Positions 43,231 to 54,676 of a stretch of 64,000 nucleotides of DNA are shown one piece after another; the stretch's first letter is position 1; the number at the start of each line of letters is the position of its first letter. Position numbers and translations under genes: made by a program. Under the pieces are notes generated by a model that was not told the origin of the DNA, made no database searches, and was given only the letters and a program-made list of their open reading frames with translations. Source of the DNA: Heligmosomoides polygyrus polygyrus (lineage: Eukaryota; Nematoda; Chromadorea; Rhabditida; Heligmosomidae); assembly GCA_947396885.1 (NCBI GenBank), contig OX377205.1, forward strand, positions 58,128,969 through 58,192,968, read 5' to 3'.

Positions 43231-43358
43231 TTACAAGAGAGACTTCCAAGGGCGCGGTCTACACAATTTGCTGACCATGTTAATTTTAGGGGGTACTCGT
43301 AAGGGTGGCGGTGAGAATCGCTGATTTCGCGCTTCCCTCGCCTGTGGAGATTATTTAA

Positions 43359-43677
43359 CTCATTCGCGACGGTGTCCACACATATGAGTGGACAGCGGGG
43401 AGGGTGCGATGGACGGTGTCCACTCATATGTGTGGACGGGAATTTTTGGAAAAAACTTCATTTTTTGATGTTGTTGTTCGATTTTCTTTTCAAATTCCCA
43501 AATTGTAGTAACAAGCCAATGTTCAGATCTTCTTCCAAAGATCGATTAAAATTTACTTACAGGAAGTAACTCTCGCGAGGGACGATGTCCACACAAATGA
43601 GTGGACACCCGCGCGCGCCAACAAGGCAGCGGGCCGTCGCGCGCATTGTGCGCGAGAGCCCTCTCGTCGCGAATGTG
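43359..43677. mobile_element. 319-bp TTAA-flanked MITE (piggyBac-like)
   Basis: TTAA lies on both sides (43355-43358 and 43678-43681), with ends CTCATTCGCGACGG and, inversely, CACATTCGCGACGAGAG. Subterminal palindromes TGTCCACACATATGAGTGGACA occur twice on the left and once on the right, and a GCGCGC-rich arm is on the right. A TTAA duplication is the piggyBac hallmark. No transposase is present. Confidence 0.75.
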
Positions 43678-43860
43678 TTAAGCTGTTGTCCATGGGCCTG
43701 TCATTTCTTTTACAAGTTATCAATTTTTCGTGACTATTTCTCACCACTAAGTTGGAAAATGAGTCTGACTGAATTGGTGCAGAAAGCGATTCTGCTGACA
43801 TCGACAGCGTTGGGAAGTTAAAATGGGTATAGTATAAGCCTCCATGCCTACAGTAAATTA

Positions 43861-44977
43861 TTAGGTTGTAACGAAATAAATGGCACTGAACCACTGTAAA
43901 TTTAAACAGTTAATATCTCGGCTTGCAGGCAAGTTTATTAATCGAAATAAAAACCTTCTGATTCTACACATCTTTGCCAACGTGACACAAGCTTTTTTAT
44001 CCCAGTAGCATAAAAATCAGAAGTTCTGGAACTGACCAAATCTTCGAAGGCACTTTCGGCATCCTGTTGGTATTTGAATATTTTCCCTACCAAGAAGTCA
44101 CCAAGATGCTTGAAGAAATGGTAGTCTGTTGGGGAGAGGACGGGAGAAAACGGAGAATGTGGTAGAGTTTCAATGCTCAGCTCATTCAATTTCTGCAACG
44201 TCATTCGTGCTACATGGGGGCGAGCATTGTCGTGCAGAAGGAGAACTCGCCTTCGGTTTACCAAGGCCGGCCGGATATCCTTCAACTTTTTCATCATTTC
44301 TTCAATTTCAATGCAGTACTTCTCTGCCGTGATGGATTCACCGGGAGGGAGGAAGCTGTGGTGAATAATTCCAAGCGAACATCACCATACAATCACCATT
44401 ACTTTCTTTTGGTGCAATTCCGGCTTCGCAAAAACCTTGGGGCTCTCATCGCTGTCCACCCACTGTGCCGATCGTCGCCTGTTGTCGTACATTATCCATT
44501 TGTGTTGTGACTGACGCCAAGAACATTCGCTATCTCCCTGGTACCTTTGTGTGGATCCTCCTCTACCAAATCTCTTAGCTTGTCCTCATCAACATTACTA
44601 TGCCTCCCACGACCTTCATGTTCTTCCAAGCTCTCATCTCCATTCCAGAACTTCTGATACCAACGATACGCCGTCCGAATTGTGGAACATCCTTGACCGA
44701 ATGCGGCGTTGATCTTCTCGTCCGCCTCCTTACCTGTAGTGCCCAGCTTGAATTCATACAAGTAAATGCCTCGGATTATCCTTTTGTCCATCTGTAAAAA
44801 AGTTAATAAAACTCTAAAGTTTTCCCACTTTTATATAGAAAGTTTGGTACTCACAGGTAGAGCAAAGTTTGCGCTTCTAAATGTTATGCCACATGTTACG
44901 GTTTGTTCTTGATCAAACGCGTAAAGACGCGCCAAAAAATGGCGCGAGCCAGTGCCATTTAATTCGTTACAACCTAA
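43861..44977 (-). mobile_element. mariner with intact 28-bp ends, internally deleted
   Basis: Ends are TTAGGTTGTAACGAAATAAA and, inversely, TTAGGTTGTAACGAATTAAA, flanked by TA (43859-43860 and 44978-44979). The minus-strand N-terminal part (44492-44791) has IRTAYRWYQKFWNGDESLEE, EGRGRHSNVDEDKLRDLVEE and a helix-turn-helix. The frame then breaks, skipping to WIMYDNRRRSAQW. The C-terminal part (43938-44297) has LLLHDNARPHVARMTL and LPHSPFSPVLSPTDYHFF. The first catalytic Asp segment is deleted and SPD reads SPV, so the copy is non-autonomous. Confidence 0.88.
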
Positions 44978-45285
44978 TATCATGGTCGAAGGAATTTTCC
45001 AAAATGGGTTTCATATTCGTGCTTTGCCCTCCCCCTCCCCAAATAAGCCCCCGATGTTTGGGCGCATTATCTTTTCGACCTCCGAAGTCGTGGGACTACA
45101 TGTGCCTTTGTCTGCAATGGCGCCCCCAACTCCACTGCTTTGAGTAACAGGAGAGTGATCGGCAAAAAATTGGACAGCAAAGAGACCAACGTCACTAGGT
45201 GGATCAAAAATGCTACATTTTGAAACAGATAGTCTATAGTAATCCGAAGATTGATTTGCACATTCTGGAGAGGGACTGACGCAAC

Positions 45286-47704
45286 TGAGAACGACTTCAG
45301 CCAACAGAAATACCACTGCCACGCGGAGTAAGTAGATGGATGCGACCAAACGAGATGAAGTCACCTCAACCTCAAACTTGGGTAATTAAACCTTTATCTT
45401 AAATAATACATGAAATACACACGCACGCGAACGAAACAAGACATTAAAAGCATCGATGATTAAGCAATTCCTACTATATATAATATATAATATATATATA
45501 TATATATCCTACTATATATAAAAGAGTAAGCGGTTGTGTCTGTCCTTCCGTCTGTCCGTCCGTCTCTCCATCCGTCCGTCCGTCGGTCCATCTGGCCTTT
45601 CATAGACGTCGAGTGACAGGCGTCCGGTTTGAGACGAGGTGTGACCCACCTCGTGTCGCGTGCGTCAGAAGACCTGTCGCCGATGTCGCGCAAAGGGCGT
45701 CTGGGTTGAGAAGACATATCACCGTCGGCGTTCAAAAGGCGTCCTGGTTCAGGGTTGTGTCACCCATGTCGCGCAGTCGATGTCTAGGTTCAGAAGAGGT
45801 GTCAACGATGTCGCCCAAGTGTGTCCGGATTCAGACGACGTGTCACCGATGTCGCGCAAAGGACGATCGGTTTGAGAAGACGTGTTACCGACGTCGTTCT
45901 ACAGGCGTCGGGGTTAAGGAGTTACGTCACCCATGTCGAGCAGTGGGTGTCTAGGTTCAGAAGGAGGTGTCACCGATATCGCGGAATGGATGCTTGGGTT
46001 AAGAAGTGGTCTCATCGATATCGTGCAAGGGGTGTCCCGGTTCAGACGATATGTCACCGATGGGTGGCCAGTGAAGGGGGATCAGTAATGGGGGACCAGC
46101 AAAGGAAGGTCCAGTAATGGGGGAGGGGGTAGTGGTAAAGGAGGGCCAACGAAGAGGTGACCAGTAAGGGGACCACTGCAGGGGGAGGGTCCAGTAATGG
46201 GGGGGGGGGGGAGTGGAAAGAAGGAGGACCAGTGAAGAGGGGATCAGCAAATGAGACCAGAAAAGGGGAGACCAGCAAAGGTGGAACCAGTAAACGGGCG
46301 GGGAAGGGGGGGGGGCAGTGGTGAAGGAGGTCCAATGAAGAGGGGACCAGTATAAGGGGGGGGGGGGAGACGGTAAAGGGGACCAGTGAAGATGGGACCA
46401 CTGAAGGAGAGAGTCCAGTGAAGGGGACCAGTAATGGCGGACCATGATTTTCTATCAGTATCGTCCAACGGGTATCAGGCTTCAGAAGACGTGCTGCTGA
46501 CGTCGTTACACGTGCGTTGGGGCTCAACATATGTATCACAGACGATATCAACATGCGTCCGGATTCAGAACACGTGATCCAGACGTCGTACAATGTGCGT
46601 CCAGATCCAGAAGTTGTTCCACAGATCATACTTTGCACAGCATTTGTGAGAAGACTTTTTAAAGGCTTCGTTCGACAAGTGTGCCCGTACTTGACTTTCA
46701 CTACGCCTTTATTTATTTATTTTTTATTTCACTCCGGCACAAGTGTAAGGGGTATTGGCGGGTTGAGAGTGAGGGTAAGGAGAATGGTTAAAGTTATCGG
46801 AGGAACATGATTGCTGTCGGACAGTTAACGGTATCGAGCGGTCTACCGACACCCATTTTTTCATTTATGTTTCCGCAGGTCAAGCACTTTGGATTGAGAC
46901 TCTCACAGTCTGTTCCTCAGGACTTAGTAGAACATATACTTCGGGGAATGAAATGAAATTAAGAGGGCCTAAAGAAGAAAAGAACACGGTCAGGGTGTTC
47001 TATACTCGGGGTTTGGGGCGAAGCCCCCAACCAAACGTTTGGCGGCCTGGAGGCCGCTGAACGTCTGGTATTGAGATAGAACAATAACATGAATAAATGC
47101 AAAGATAAACGTCGAATAACATGGAAATAACTACGCAAAACATGAACAGAGACCAACATGATACCAACAGGAATAGCACCGGTATCATATAAAACCCTGA
47201 AACAGGGCAAGTGACCTAGCAAAGACACACAACGAAAGATAAGGCCAGACTACCCAAATAGCAAGGCACTAGACGAGATAAACGAAACATATATGCGCAG
47301 AGTAACATACGAACAAAATATATGAGAGGTAACAGAACATGAGAACAAGACAAAACCGAACACAACACTAAAATATGAAAGAACAAACAAAAGGTTACAT
47401 GAGAACAATGAAACAACTCAGTATGAACACAATAAGAACCAAACCAGATACGCGCAAGAAAGGAAGGGAGAGACCACGACCAAAAACACGCGCAGAACGA
47501 AACCCCTCCTAACGACCCTTCCAGGACGCGCACAGCCGCTCGAATGACCGCAAGCCCATGAAGAAGGCTGGAAGCGCTGATTCCTAAGAAGACCCTGAAA
47601 ATCAGGAAACCCAGAGAAATAGCCCTGGGAAGGAGGAGACCCAGAGCGCGCGCGCGGCAGTCGAAATGGGGCGCGAATCCGTAAAAGGAGACGACTTGTC
47701 GTCA
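45286..47704 (-). repeat. BEL/Pao 3' LTR, split by a Helitron-like element
   Basis: Two pieces, 45286-45468 and 47071-47704, together match the 5' LTR copy. The break falls at GATGATTAAGCAAT / TTGAGATAGAACAATAAC, contiguous in the other LTR as GATGATAAAGCGATAT then ATTGAGATAG. Confidence 0.85.
45469..47070 (+). mobile_element. Helitron-like element inside the BEL 3' LTR
   Basis: Starts TCCTACTATATATAATATAT (45469), with a second TCCTACTATATATAAAAGAG at 45505 followed by GTCC/GTCT repeats. Then come 42-bp satellite units (45613-46060; TGTCACCGATGTCGCGCAAA), 17-bp CCAGTGAAGGGGACC units (46060-46450) and more satellite. It ends with hairpins GGGGCGAAGCCCCC and CCAAACGTTTGGCGGCCTGG...CGCTGAACGTCTGG (47010-47068). 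There is no target duplication; the junctions read T|T. TC start, 3' hairpin and no duplication fit Helitron/Helentron types. No Rep/helicase was seen. 46700-46990 shows nothing else. Confidence 0.65.
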
Positions 47705-48077
47705 CTCCGGCCCGCGTTGATGTGGTCCTCCGTCCTTGCTGGTTCCGCTGCTCGCTGAAGAACTGCCATAGGCCCGTCAGCCGTCGTCCGTTGTCCTCCA
47801 GCGTCAGCCGTCCGTCGTCCTCCAGCTGCTGGATCCTTAGCTCCTTGTGAGGAACGTTACCGAGGGCCCAGTGGTGACCCTCGTCATTGGGAGTCAGGTT
47901 CTCGAACGCTGTTCCCTCGATTCTCTAACAGTCGAAGCACCTCTTGTGCCGACACTTGTATCGCTGTCCTACGCGCACTTGTCCCGGATCCATCTCCTCG
48001 ATGTTCACCTGCTGCACGCACACCTCCGGTCCCGGATCCGCCTCGTCGACGTCGTCTTGCTGCCCGCGGACTTCTGG

Positions 48078-48704
48078 TCATGGATTACCGCTCTCGGTGT
48101 CTTCTTGCTGCTCGTCGTGCACGACTTCCTCCGCCTCAGCAAGATATGGTTTAGACCCTTTAATCGGTTGGAGATTTAGGTCTCCTGGGTCCTGCTCGTC
48201 TTCGGATACCATCGCTGGTATCTGTTCCATCGGGTATTCGACTGACACCCACGTAACCGAAACGGTCGGTACGGCGTTTAAACTCGCCAACCTTCTGTAG
48301 CCGACTCTCCTCGTTGGACGGAAATTATAGCGTGAAGGTTCCGTGTCGACTAGTTGGCTTATCACCCCGTCCTCCACGACTGTGGGCGAACTTTCGGCAT
48401 GCCGAGATGTAGACTCCGTGTCCACATCAGTGCTCGTATCGTCGAGTTCTAGAGGCACTAGGAGGTTTACTGGCCTCCTAATTTTCCTGCGCGATGGCAA
48501 CATTACAGATGCCTCCCTGACGACGCCTTCCTTGTCCTCCTTACGAGTTCGTCGATTCGTCCCATTTTCCACACGTAGCGTGGCTGTAACGCGCCACAAA
48601 TCAGTACCACTTGTCCAACCTTCGGAGCGATACGCGATCCTCGTCTGTGACCAACTTCTTTCTGGTGTTTTTCTCTCAAGGATGTTAAATACTGCGACTG
48701 CCAT
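48078..48704 (-). pseudogene. BEL pol C-terminal domain
   Basis: Minus strand. GTDLWRVTATLRVENGTNRR and RRKIRRPVNLLVPLELDD match the domain after integrase in BEL/Pao pol (the RRPxNLLxPLE motif). The acidic C-terminal tail has no domain. Between 47705 and 48078 no envelope-like gene is seen. Confidence 0.75.
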
Positions 48705-48760
48705 TGCTGCCAGAACTGCTCTGTGATCCTGCAGGAACTGTCAATGGCCTGTACCGCTTG

Positions 48761-49931
48761 CTATTTCGTCTGAGACGCTAGACGTTCTGCTGCGCTGAGA
48801 TAGTCCTGATACTCGACAAGGTCATCTACCGTTTGCATTGGAGGAAGCACTTCAAACTCATTCTGAAGGAAGTCTATCGGTCTAAGTACGCGCTCTGAAC
48901 CTTCCTCTGACTCGACGTAGAGTAGTGGTCGAGTGTTCAGCATGCTTTCGATCTCCACGATCAGCGTTCCGAGCTCCTCACGCGATGGAGTGACCTTTCC
49001 TAGCGTCTTGTTCATGGCTAGTTTGACGGATCTGATCAAGCGCTCATAAACGCCTCCCTGCCACGGTGCATAGGGAGTGTTGTACGTCAACTGGATCTGG
49101 CGACTGCTGATCTCCCTGGCAATGGTTGGGTCGTCCTTCGCTCTGTCCAACCACTCTGAGAGTATGGTGTCTCCTAACGCGAAAATTGGTGCGTTGTCGC
49201 TCGTGATGGACTTCCGGATCCCTCGCCTCGCGAAGAATCGCCGTAACATGTGCAAAAATGCTACTCTCGAGACGTCCGACACAAGTTCCAAATGGATCAA
49301 CCTGGTGACTAAGCAGGTGATAATGCATGCGTAGCCTGCTTCGCCTTTCACGGAAAGCGGTCCAAAATAGACCAGGCCTATGTGCTCGAACGGACGTGAT
49401 CGTATCACTCTACGCGCAGGTAAATGCCCTTGATCGGGATATTTGTAGGGTAAGTTGTTCATCTTCTGACACTCCATACAGCGACGTATGATCGTCGTCA
49501 CTTCTGCTCGCAATTTCGGTATCCAATATCGTTCTCGTACGCGGCACATCGTGTGACTTATGCGTATGGAGTTCTTGATGACAATCTGTGATGATAAGCC
49601 TGAACCATGTTTTCTGTAGCACAAGCATACGAAACTTGGCTTGCTCGTCCAGATCGCTTCTTCCTAGACGGCCACGACAGCGAAGAATTCCTTGTTCATC
49701 TACATACGGTTGCAAATGACGGAATGACTTCCGAATTGCCGGAGTTATCCTGGAGAGTTGGTGTTGCTTCACAATAGCCTTACATGCTGCTCTTATCTCC
49801 ATCTCACTCGGAATAGGAGTATCTACTGGAGCTAGCTCGTTCAATGGCTGAGACAGCCTTATCGGAACGGTCTGTTTCTCGTTAACACGCGCAACGAGCA
49901 GATTGATGAAACGTAGGACATAGGCCACCAC
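48761..49931 (-). pseudogene. BEL integrase
   Basis: Minus strand, two overlapping frames. N-terminal: LQPYVDEQGILRCRGRLGRS and a zinc-binding segment with CHQELHTH (49410-49931). Core (48761-49624): RRCMECQKMNNLPYK, FEHIGLVYFGPLSVKGEAGY, KSITSDNAPIFALG and PYAPWQGGVYERLIRSVKLA. The family catalytic triad is D-D-E. The second Asp (SDNAP) and the Glu (GGVYERL) are present, but the first site reads VYFGPL where DYFGPL is usual, so the first Asp appears lost. Confidence 0.85.
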
Positions 49932-50048
49932 TCTCTGAACCTTACGTAAATCCGAGCCTAGGATTTACGTACACGGAAGATGTCCGTGTAGGCTGCCTGC
50001 GATTGAGCGAAGACCCTGGTGTTCTGCGGTCCCTCCGCAACATTGTTC

Positions 50049-51783
50049 TCACCGTCTTGGGGTCTGCTCGCTCCACTCACTTCGTTTAGCAGGGTTACTG
50101 GTGTATACGCGCTGTCCCAGACCTCTGTTGGTTGGGAAAGAAATTGTAGCACAATCCGCCGGGTTCTCGTGAGACGAAATGTATTCGAATTGCACGGCAT
50201 ATCCACTTTCTTCAAGGGATGTGACAATGCTGTGGATTTCGAATACGCGATTCCTGACGAAAGAACCGACATCTGGACGCTGCGTTGACCTGATCCAATT
50301 CAGTGCGATCTCGGAGTCCGACAAAATGAGTACGCGATCGATGGTAATACTCGACGAGATCTGCGATATCACTGAGTTCGTCAGTTGCACTGCCAACCTT
50401 AAAGCATTTAGCTCCAACTTCGGTATGGTTATCTTTGCCTTCAGGCTTGGTAATCTGCCTTTGGCCATGACCAAATTCGCTTCCGAAGGGAAGCACAGAT
50501 ACGCGCATGCTGCGCACGCCTCACTGCTGGCATCCAAGTAATCGACTGTGCCTTTGATGACTTAGGCAACAAGAAACGCGGAATCGTCTTCACAAATCCA
50601 TCCATATACGAGGAAATGGTTTCCCACTCTCGCTGGCGATGTGCTGGGAGCGGTGTGTCCCAATCCAGTTCGTCTCTCCAGAGCGATTGCAAGAAAACTT
50701 TTGCCTTACACAACATCCACCCCATAGGGTCGTATACGGATGCAATCGCGCTTGTCAGTGACCGATTAGTGGCGACTTTTTGCGAGGGCATTGTGCAGGC
50801 TACCTGGAATTGATCCTCTGACCTGTTCCATTTGATACCTAGAACCTTCGGATCTTCTTCGGTCGATCTGTCCACTGCGGGGATAGTCTCCATGACTGCT
50901 CGATCGTTGGACGCGAATTCCCGAAGGTTCACCTTCAACTCGTTGAAGATCTCTTTCGTTCTGGAATACACGCGAAGTCCACCTTCAGGTGTATCCGTCA
51001 TAACGAGAAGATTGTCGACGTAAAGGTTATCCTTGATGCCCTTTACGAGTTCGACGTCATTTGGATACTGATCCAAATGGTAATACGTGGTCGCCACAGG
51101 TAGAAACGGCGATGGAAGTAGTCCAAAGGTTATGCGCGTGAAGCGATAAACCTGCAAATTGTCCTTACTTGGAGGTTTCTTGTGGTCACGTAGCCACAAA
51201 CAGCGGGTGGCATCTCTGTCCACCTCATGAAGCCGCACTTGCAAGAATGCCTTTTCCACATCGGAAATCAACGCGACGCGACCGATACGGAATCGGAGAA
51301 GAGTCCGTACATTTTGGGTAACAGGACTGGTCCTCTGTGAAGAGCGTCATTCAGCGAAGGGCAATCCTTGTGGTGGGCCGACGCGTCGAAAACTATCCTT
51401 AATTTCGTCGTGTTCTTGTGCGGAGTAAGCACCGCCTGATGTGGGAGGTAGTGTATTGTTCCCTCCACCACATCTCTTTCATCCACTGATTCGATGACGT
51501 TCAATCGTTTCTGCTCTTTGAACGTCTCGTTGTATTTGTCCAGAAGCGCAGTGTCTTTCCGAAGGGAATTCCATACACTGTCGAGTCTTCGTAACGCGAT
51601 CGCTCTATTATCCGGAAGCGCAACAGGAATCTCTTTCCACGGCAAGCGTACATAGTAGCCATCGTCTTTCTTCTGGACGGTATTTCTGAACTCGTCCAAC
51701 ACCTTCTCATCTATCGCTGCTTGGACCTCCTTTTCAGGCTGCGCGAAATCGCCCTCAGCCTCTTGGTCCAAAAACGCTGCCAA
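50049..51783 (-). pseudogene. BEL reverse transcriptase and RNase H
   Basis: Minus strand, three frames (51268-51783, 50441-51271, 50049-50537). RT: LRIVFDASAHHKDCPSLND, ISDVEKAFLQVRLHEVDRDA (first active Asp), TFGLLPSPFLPVATTYYHL and KDNLYVDNLLVMTDT. The active site is YVDN where BEL RTs have YVDD, so one Asp is replaced. The RNase H-like part has DASSEACAACAYLCF, PKLELNALRLAVQL (Glu) and ILSDSEIALNWIRS (Asp). Confidence 0.87.
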
Positions 51784-51905
51784 CGCGCATGTTCATCCCT
51801 TACTTCCGTTGGATCTTCTATAGAAAACGCGATAATGTCGGTTTCGATCGACCTCGACTCATTCCACGCTCTCCGTGCTTCATCCTTCTTCTGCACTCGC
51901 GGATG

Positions 51906-52450
51906 TTAGAGAGTAGCGTGGACTTGTCCTGTTAACAAGTGCCCTAAACGAGTGGGCAACAAGTGTAATCCGGAAGGAAGGCATATGTGAGCCTCATCAT
52001 GACGAATGAGCTGCCATAATTGATCGCTTCCTAGAAGGATCAACGGCTTGATAGCTGCTTGTGATTGCACCAAGTTCACATTAATGTTCTGTGGCTTGAT
52101 GAACGCAACGTCTTCTTCTAGCACTGGAGGTGTTCGTAAGGTGCTAGTGAGCGTTTCGTGGGTGAGAAGCTCAATGACCACGGCCTGCCTTTATCGTCCC
52201 ACATCTCCAAAGGTACCTTCCGACTCACGCATTCCTGTACGCGATCGGAGCCGAAGGTTCTTACGCGGAAAGTTGTCGTGCTCAGTGTCGGAAGGCATAA
52301 CTCCTCTGCCAGCTTGTGATCGATGAAGAAGCACTCGGCATCTGAATCTAGCAGTGCCGGTACTTTCCTTAGTTCCCGCGAAGAGGGGTCCATGATCGTG
52401 AGCTCTCCTACTGGTAAGTATGTTTTGCGAGTGCTTGGTATACCCTCGCT
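51906..52450 (-). pseudogene. BEL aspartic protease region
   Basis: Minus strand. VPALLDSDAECFFIDHKLAE is the active-site flap of a BEL protease; the expected D-S/T-G-A reads D-S-D-A, an inactivating change. RTFGSDRVQECVSRKVPLEM follows, then (51906-52181) IKPLILLGSDQLWQLI and LPSGLHLLPTRLGHLLTG, the region after the protease in this family. Confidence 0.8.
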
Positions 52451-52569
52451 CGAATGGAGTTGAGCTACTGGATCCTCTTCCTGTTGTTTACGCGCATCTA
52501 TGTGATCCTGATCTTGACTGCTCAGCTGGTGAGTCGCTGCCGACGTAGGGCTTGCCTTCTTGACGTACT

Positions 52570-53756
52570 TCACCTTCTCATTCGGTTTAGCTGGAGCGGT
52601 GGGTCTTCCCTGCCGTTGTGTCGCAGTTTCTGGAGCAGTCGTTGCTTTGAAGCAGCATGATGTGTGATGTTTACCCTGACATGTGAACATGACCGTTTCT
52701 TACAGTCAGTCTTCGTGTGATGAGGAGACGCGCAGATAAAGCACAGCTTGTGCTCACGTAAGTAGTTGGCCCGCTCCTGCGGGGTGCCATATTTTGTGCA
52801 TGCACCTGATTTGTGGTCCTCGCCACAGTACATGCACGGCAAACTTCCTCGTGAGGTCTGTTCTTTTTGAAGCTTCACCTTCTGAGGCTGTTGTTGCTGT
52901 GCCCCAGTGGTCCTCGAAGTGAACAACGCAATCATTTCCTCATCCGCTATAAACTGGTCCAGGACATCGAGTAGATTTGCCATCAAGAAAGTCCCTCCAT
53001 GGACCGTTTCTTCTTTAACACTTCCCTCTGTAAGTGTTCAGGGAATTTGGACAAAACCAGATTTATGAGCCACTGGCAGTCCACATGTTCACCCTTGTCT
53101 CTCAGTTGAGACATGATGGCTTGGAGCTGTTCCAGCAATACGCGCTGATCCTTGACCGATGGTGAACGAAGAGTCGCCGTCTCCATTCTGGCTATCAAGC
53201 GCTGTAAAAGCTCCTCTTTGTTGCCATACTTGGCTTGGAGATATTTGATCACCTTCAGGTAGTTCTCGTTCGTGATCTGGAACCTCTTGACTGCATCACG
53301 CGCTTCTCCCTTCAAGGCGTTCAGAAGGTAGTTGAATTTGAAGATCTCGGGTAGGGGCTGCGAGTGGACGTTGGTGGAAAACAGTATCCAGAAGTTGTCC
53401 CAGTTCCAGACGTTTCCATTGAAACATGTAATGGGCAACGTGGGTAGGTCGATCCTTTTAGTTTGGGGAACGAAGTCCTGTGAAAGTTGCTCTGGCTCAC
53501 TAGCGCTCAGCATACTTTGACTTCTTCTCGTATTCGACGTAAAGGTTCTCAATCGACCTTGCAGGATTACCGTGTAATCCAGGGCTTGGCTGAGAACATC
53601 TGCAGCCAGAGTACTCCTTGTAGAGTACTCCTCGTACTCGTCCGTCGCACTTTTGGGTGGTTTGTCCAGCTGATCGTACGCGCTCGCATACCGTTCCAGA
53701 AGGTGCTCGATCCTAGAGGTGCATTCCTCTATTGCTCCCAGTGCCTCCTGGATCAT
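52570..53756 (-). pseudogene. BEL gag with zinc knuckles
   Basis: Minus strand. The first frame (52983-53756, 257 aa) has LPTLPITCFNGNVWNWDNFW, FKFNYLLNALKGEARDAVKR and YLKVIKYLQAKYGNKEELLQ, the typical BEL/Pao gag domain, nearly intact. The next frame (52570-52986) overlaps by an ATGA and has cysteine motifs CMYCGEDHKSGAC and LCFICASPHHTKTDC. The boundary may be a frameshift or a natural -1 shift. The leader 53757-54189 has no gene. Confidence 0.87.
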
Positions 53757-54189
53757 GCCTCAGCACGTTCGCTGATCTCCTGGAGCTCTGTCCCCTCGTT
53801 CCACTCCTATTGTCTCCAATCCGTCCTCCTTGAAACGCGCTAACATTGACTACAGTTTCTTGCAGCTCGTGGCTACAAGACCCTTCAACGAAGACACGTG
53901 CTTCGACATCGGAAACAATGATCCTCACTACGAGGAACAATCCAACAAACAAAGGGTAATGAAGGAACGAAAACTATACGCGCTAGTTAACTAAACCTAG
54001 GTCGCTTAGGCTAGAAACTAGTACGCGCCTCAATGATACACGAACTATAGCTCAAGTCAAATCGTACTACCAGAAACGCGCTCTCAAAATAGTGAAAATG
54101 GTTTAAATTCCAACCTGTGATTGTAGCTTGTGGTCCTCGATTCGATGTCGAACGCGCACTGGACCAATTGTCGGCAGCTGAATACAGAT

Positions 54190-54203
54190 CGGCCGATGCA
54201 CCA
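54190..54203 (-). other. BEL primer-binding site for tRNA-Gly
   Basis: The + strand reads CGGCCGATGCACCA, identical to the 3' end (with CCA) of eukaryotic tRNA-Gly. The element is on the minus strand, so its RNA is complementary to the tRNA end. It lies 2 bp from the LTR edge (54206), exactly where a primer site belongs. Confidence 0.88.
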
Positions 54204-54676
54204 AATGAGAATGACTCCAGCCAACAGAAATAGCACTGCCACGCGGAATAAGTAGATGGATGCGACCAAACGAGATGAAGTCACCTCAAACTTGGGTAAT
54301 TAAACCTTTATTTTAAATAATACATGAAATACACACGCACGCGAACGAAACAAGACATTAAAAGCATTGATGATAAAGCGATATATTGAGATAGAACAAT
54401 TACATGAATAAATGCAAGGATAAACGTCGCATAACATGGAAATAACTACGCGAAACATGAACAGAGACCAACATGATACCAATAGGAATAGCACCGATAT
54501 CATATGAGACCCTGAAACAGGACAAGTGACCTAGCAAAGACACACAACTAAAGATAAGGCTAGACTACCCAAATAGCAAAGCACTAGACGAGATAAACGA
54601 AACATATATGCGTAGAGTAACATACGAACAAGATATATGAGAGATAACAGAACATGAGAACAAGACAAAACCGAAC

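Noticed and set aside
45011..45364. Signal-peptide-like frame shared by both BEL LTRs (also 54084-54284), possible env
   Set aside because: Begins at GTG with no ATG, lies in LTR sequence and diverges at the LTR edge; no envelope features.
45505..46060. CRISPR array
   Set aside because: Units are degenerate and contiguous without unique spacers, in a eukaryotic genome; it is a satellite.
45999..46701. Long minus-strand open frames rich in Ser/Pro/Trp
   Set aside because: Same tandem repeats in the opposite orientation, within the Helitron-like element.
47884..48300. Plus-strand frames over the BEL pol end
   Set aside because: Shadows of the minus-strand C-terminal pol domain.
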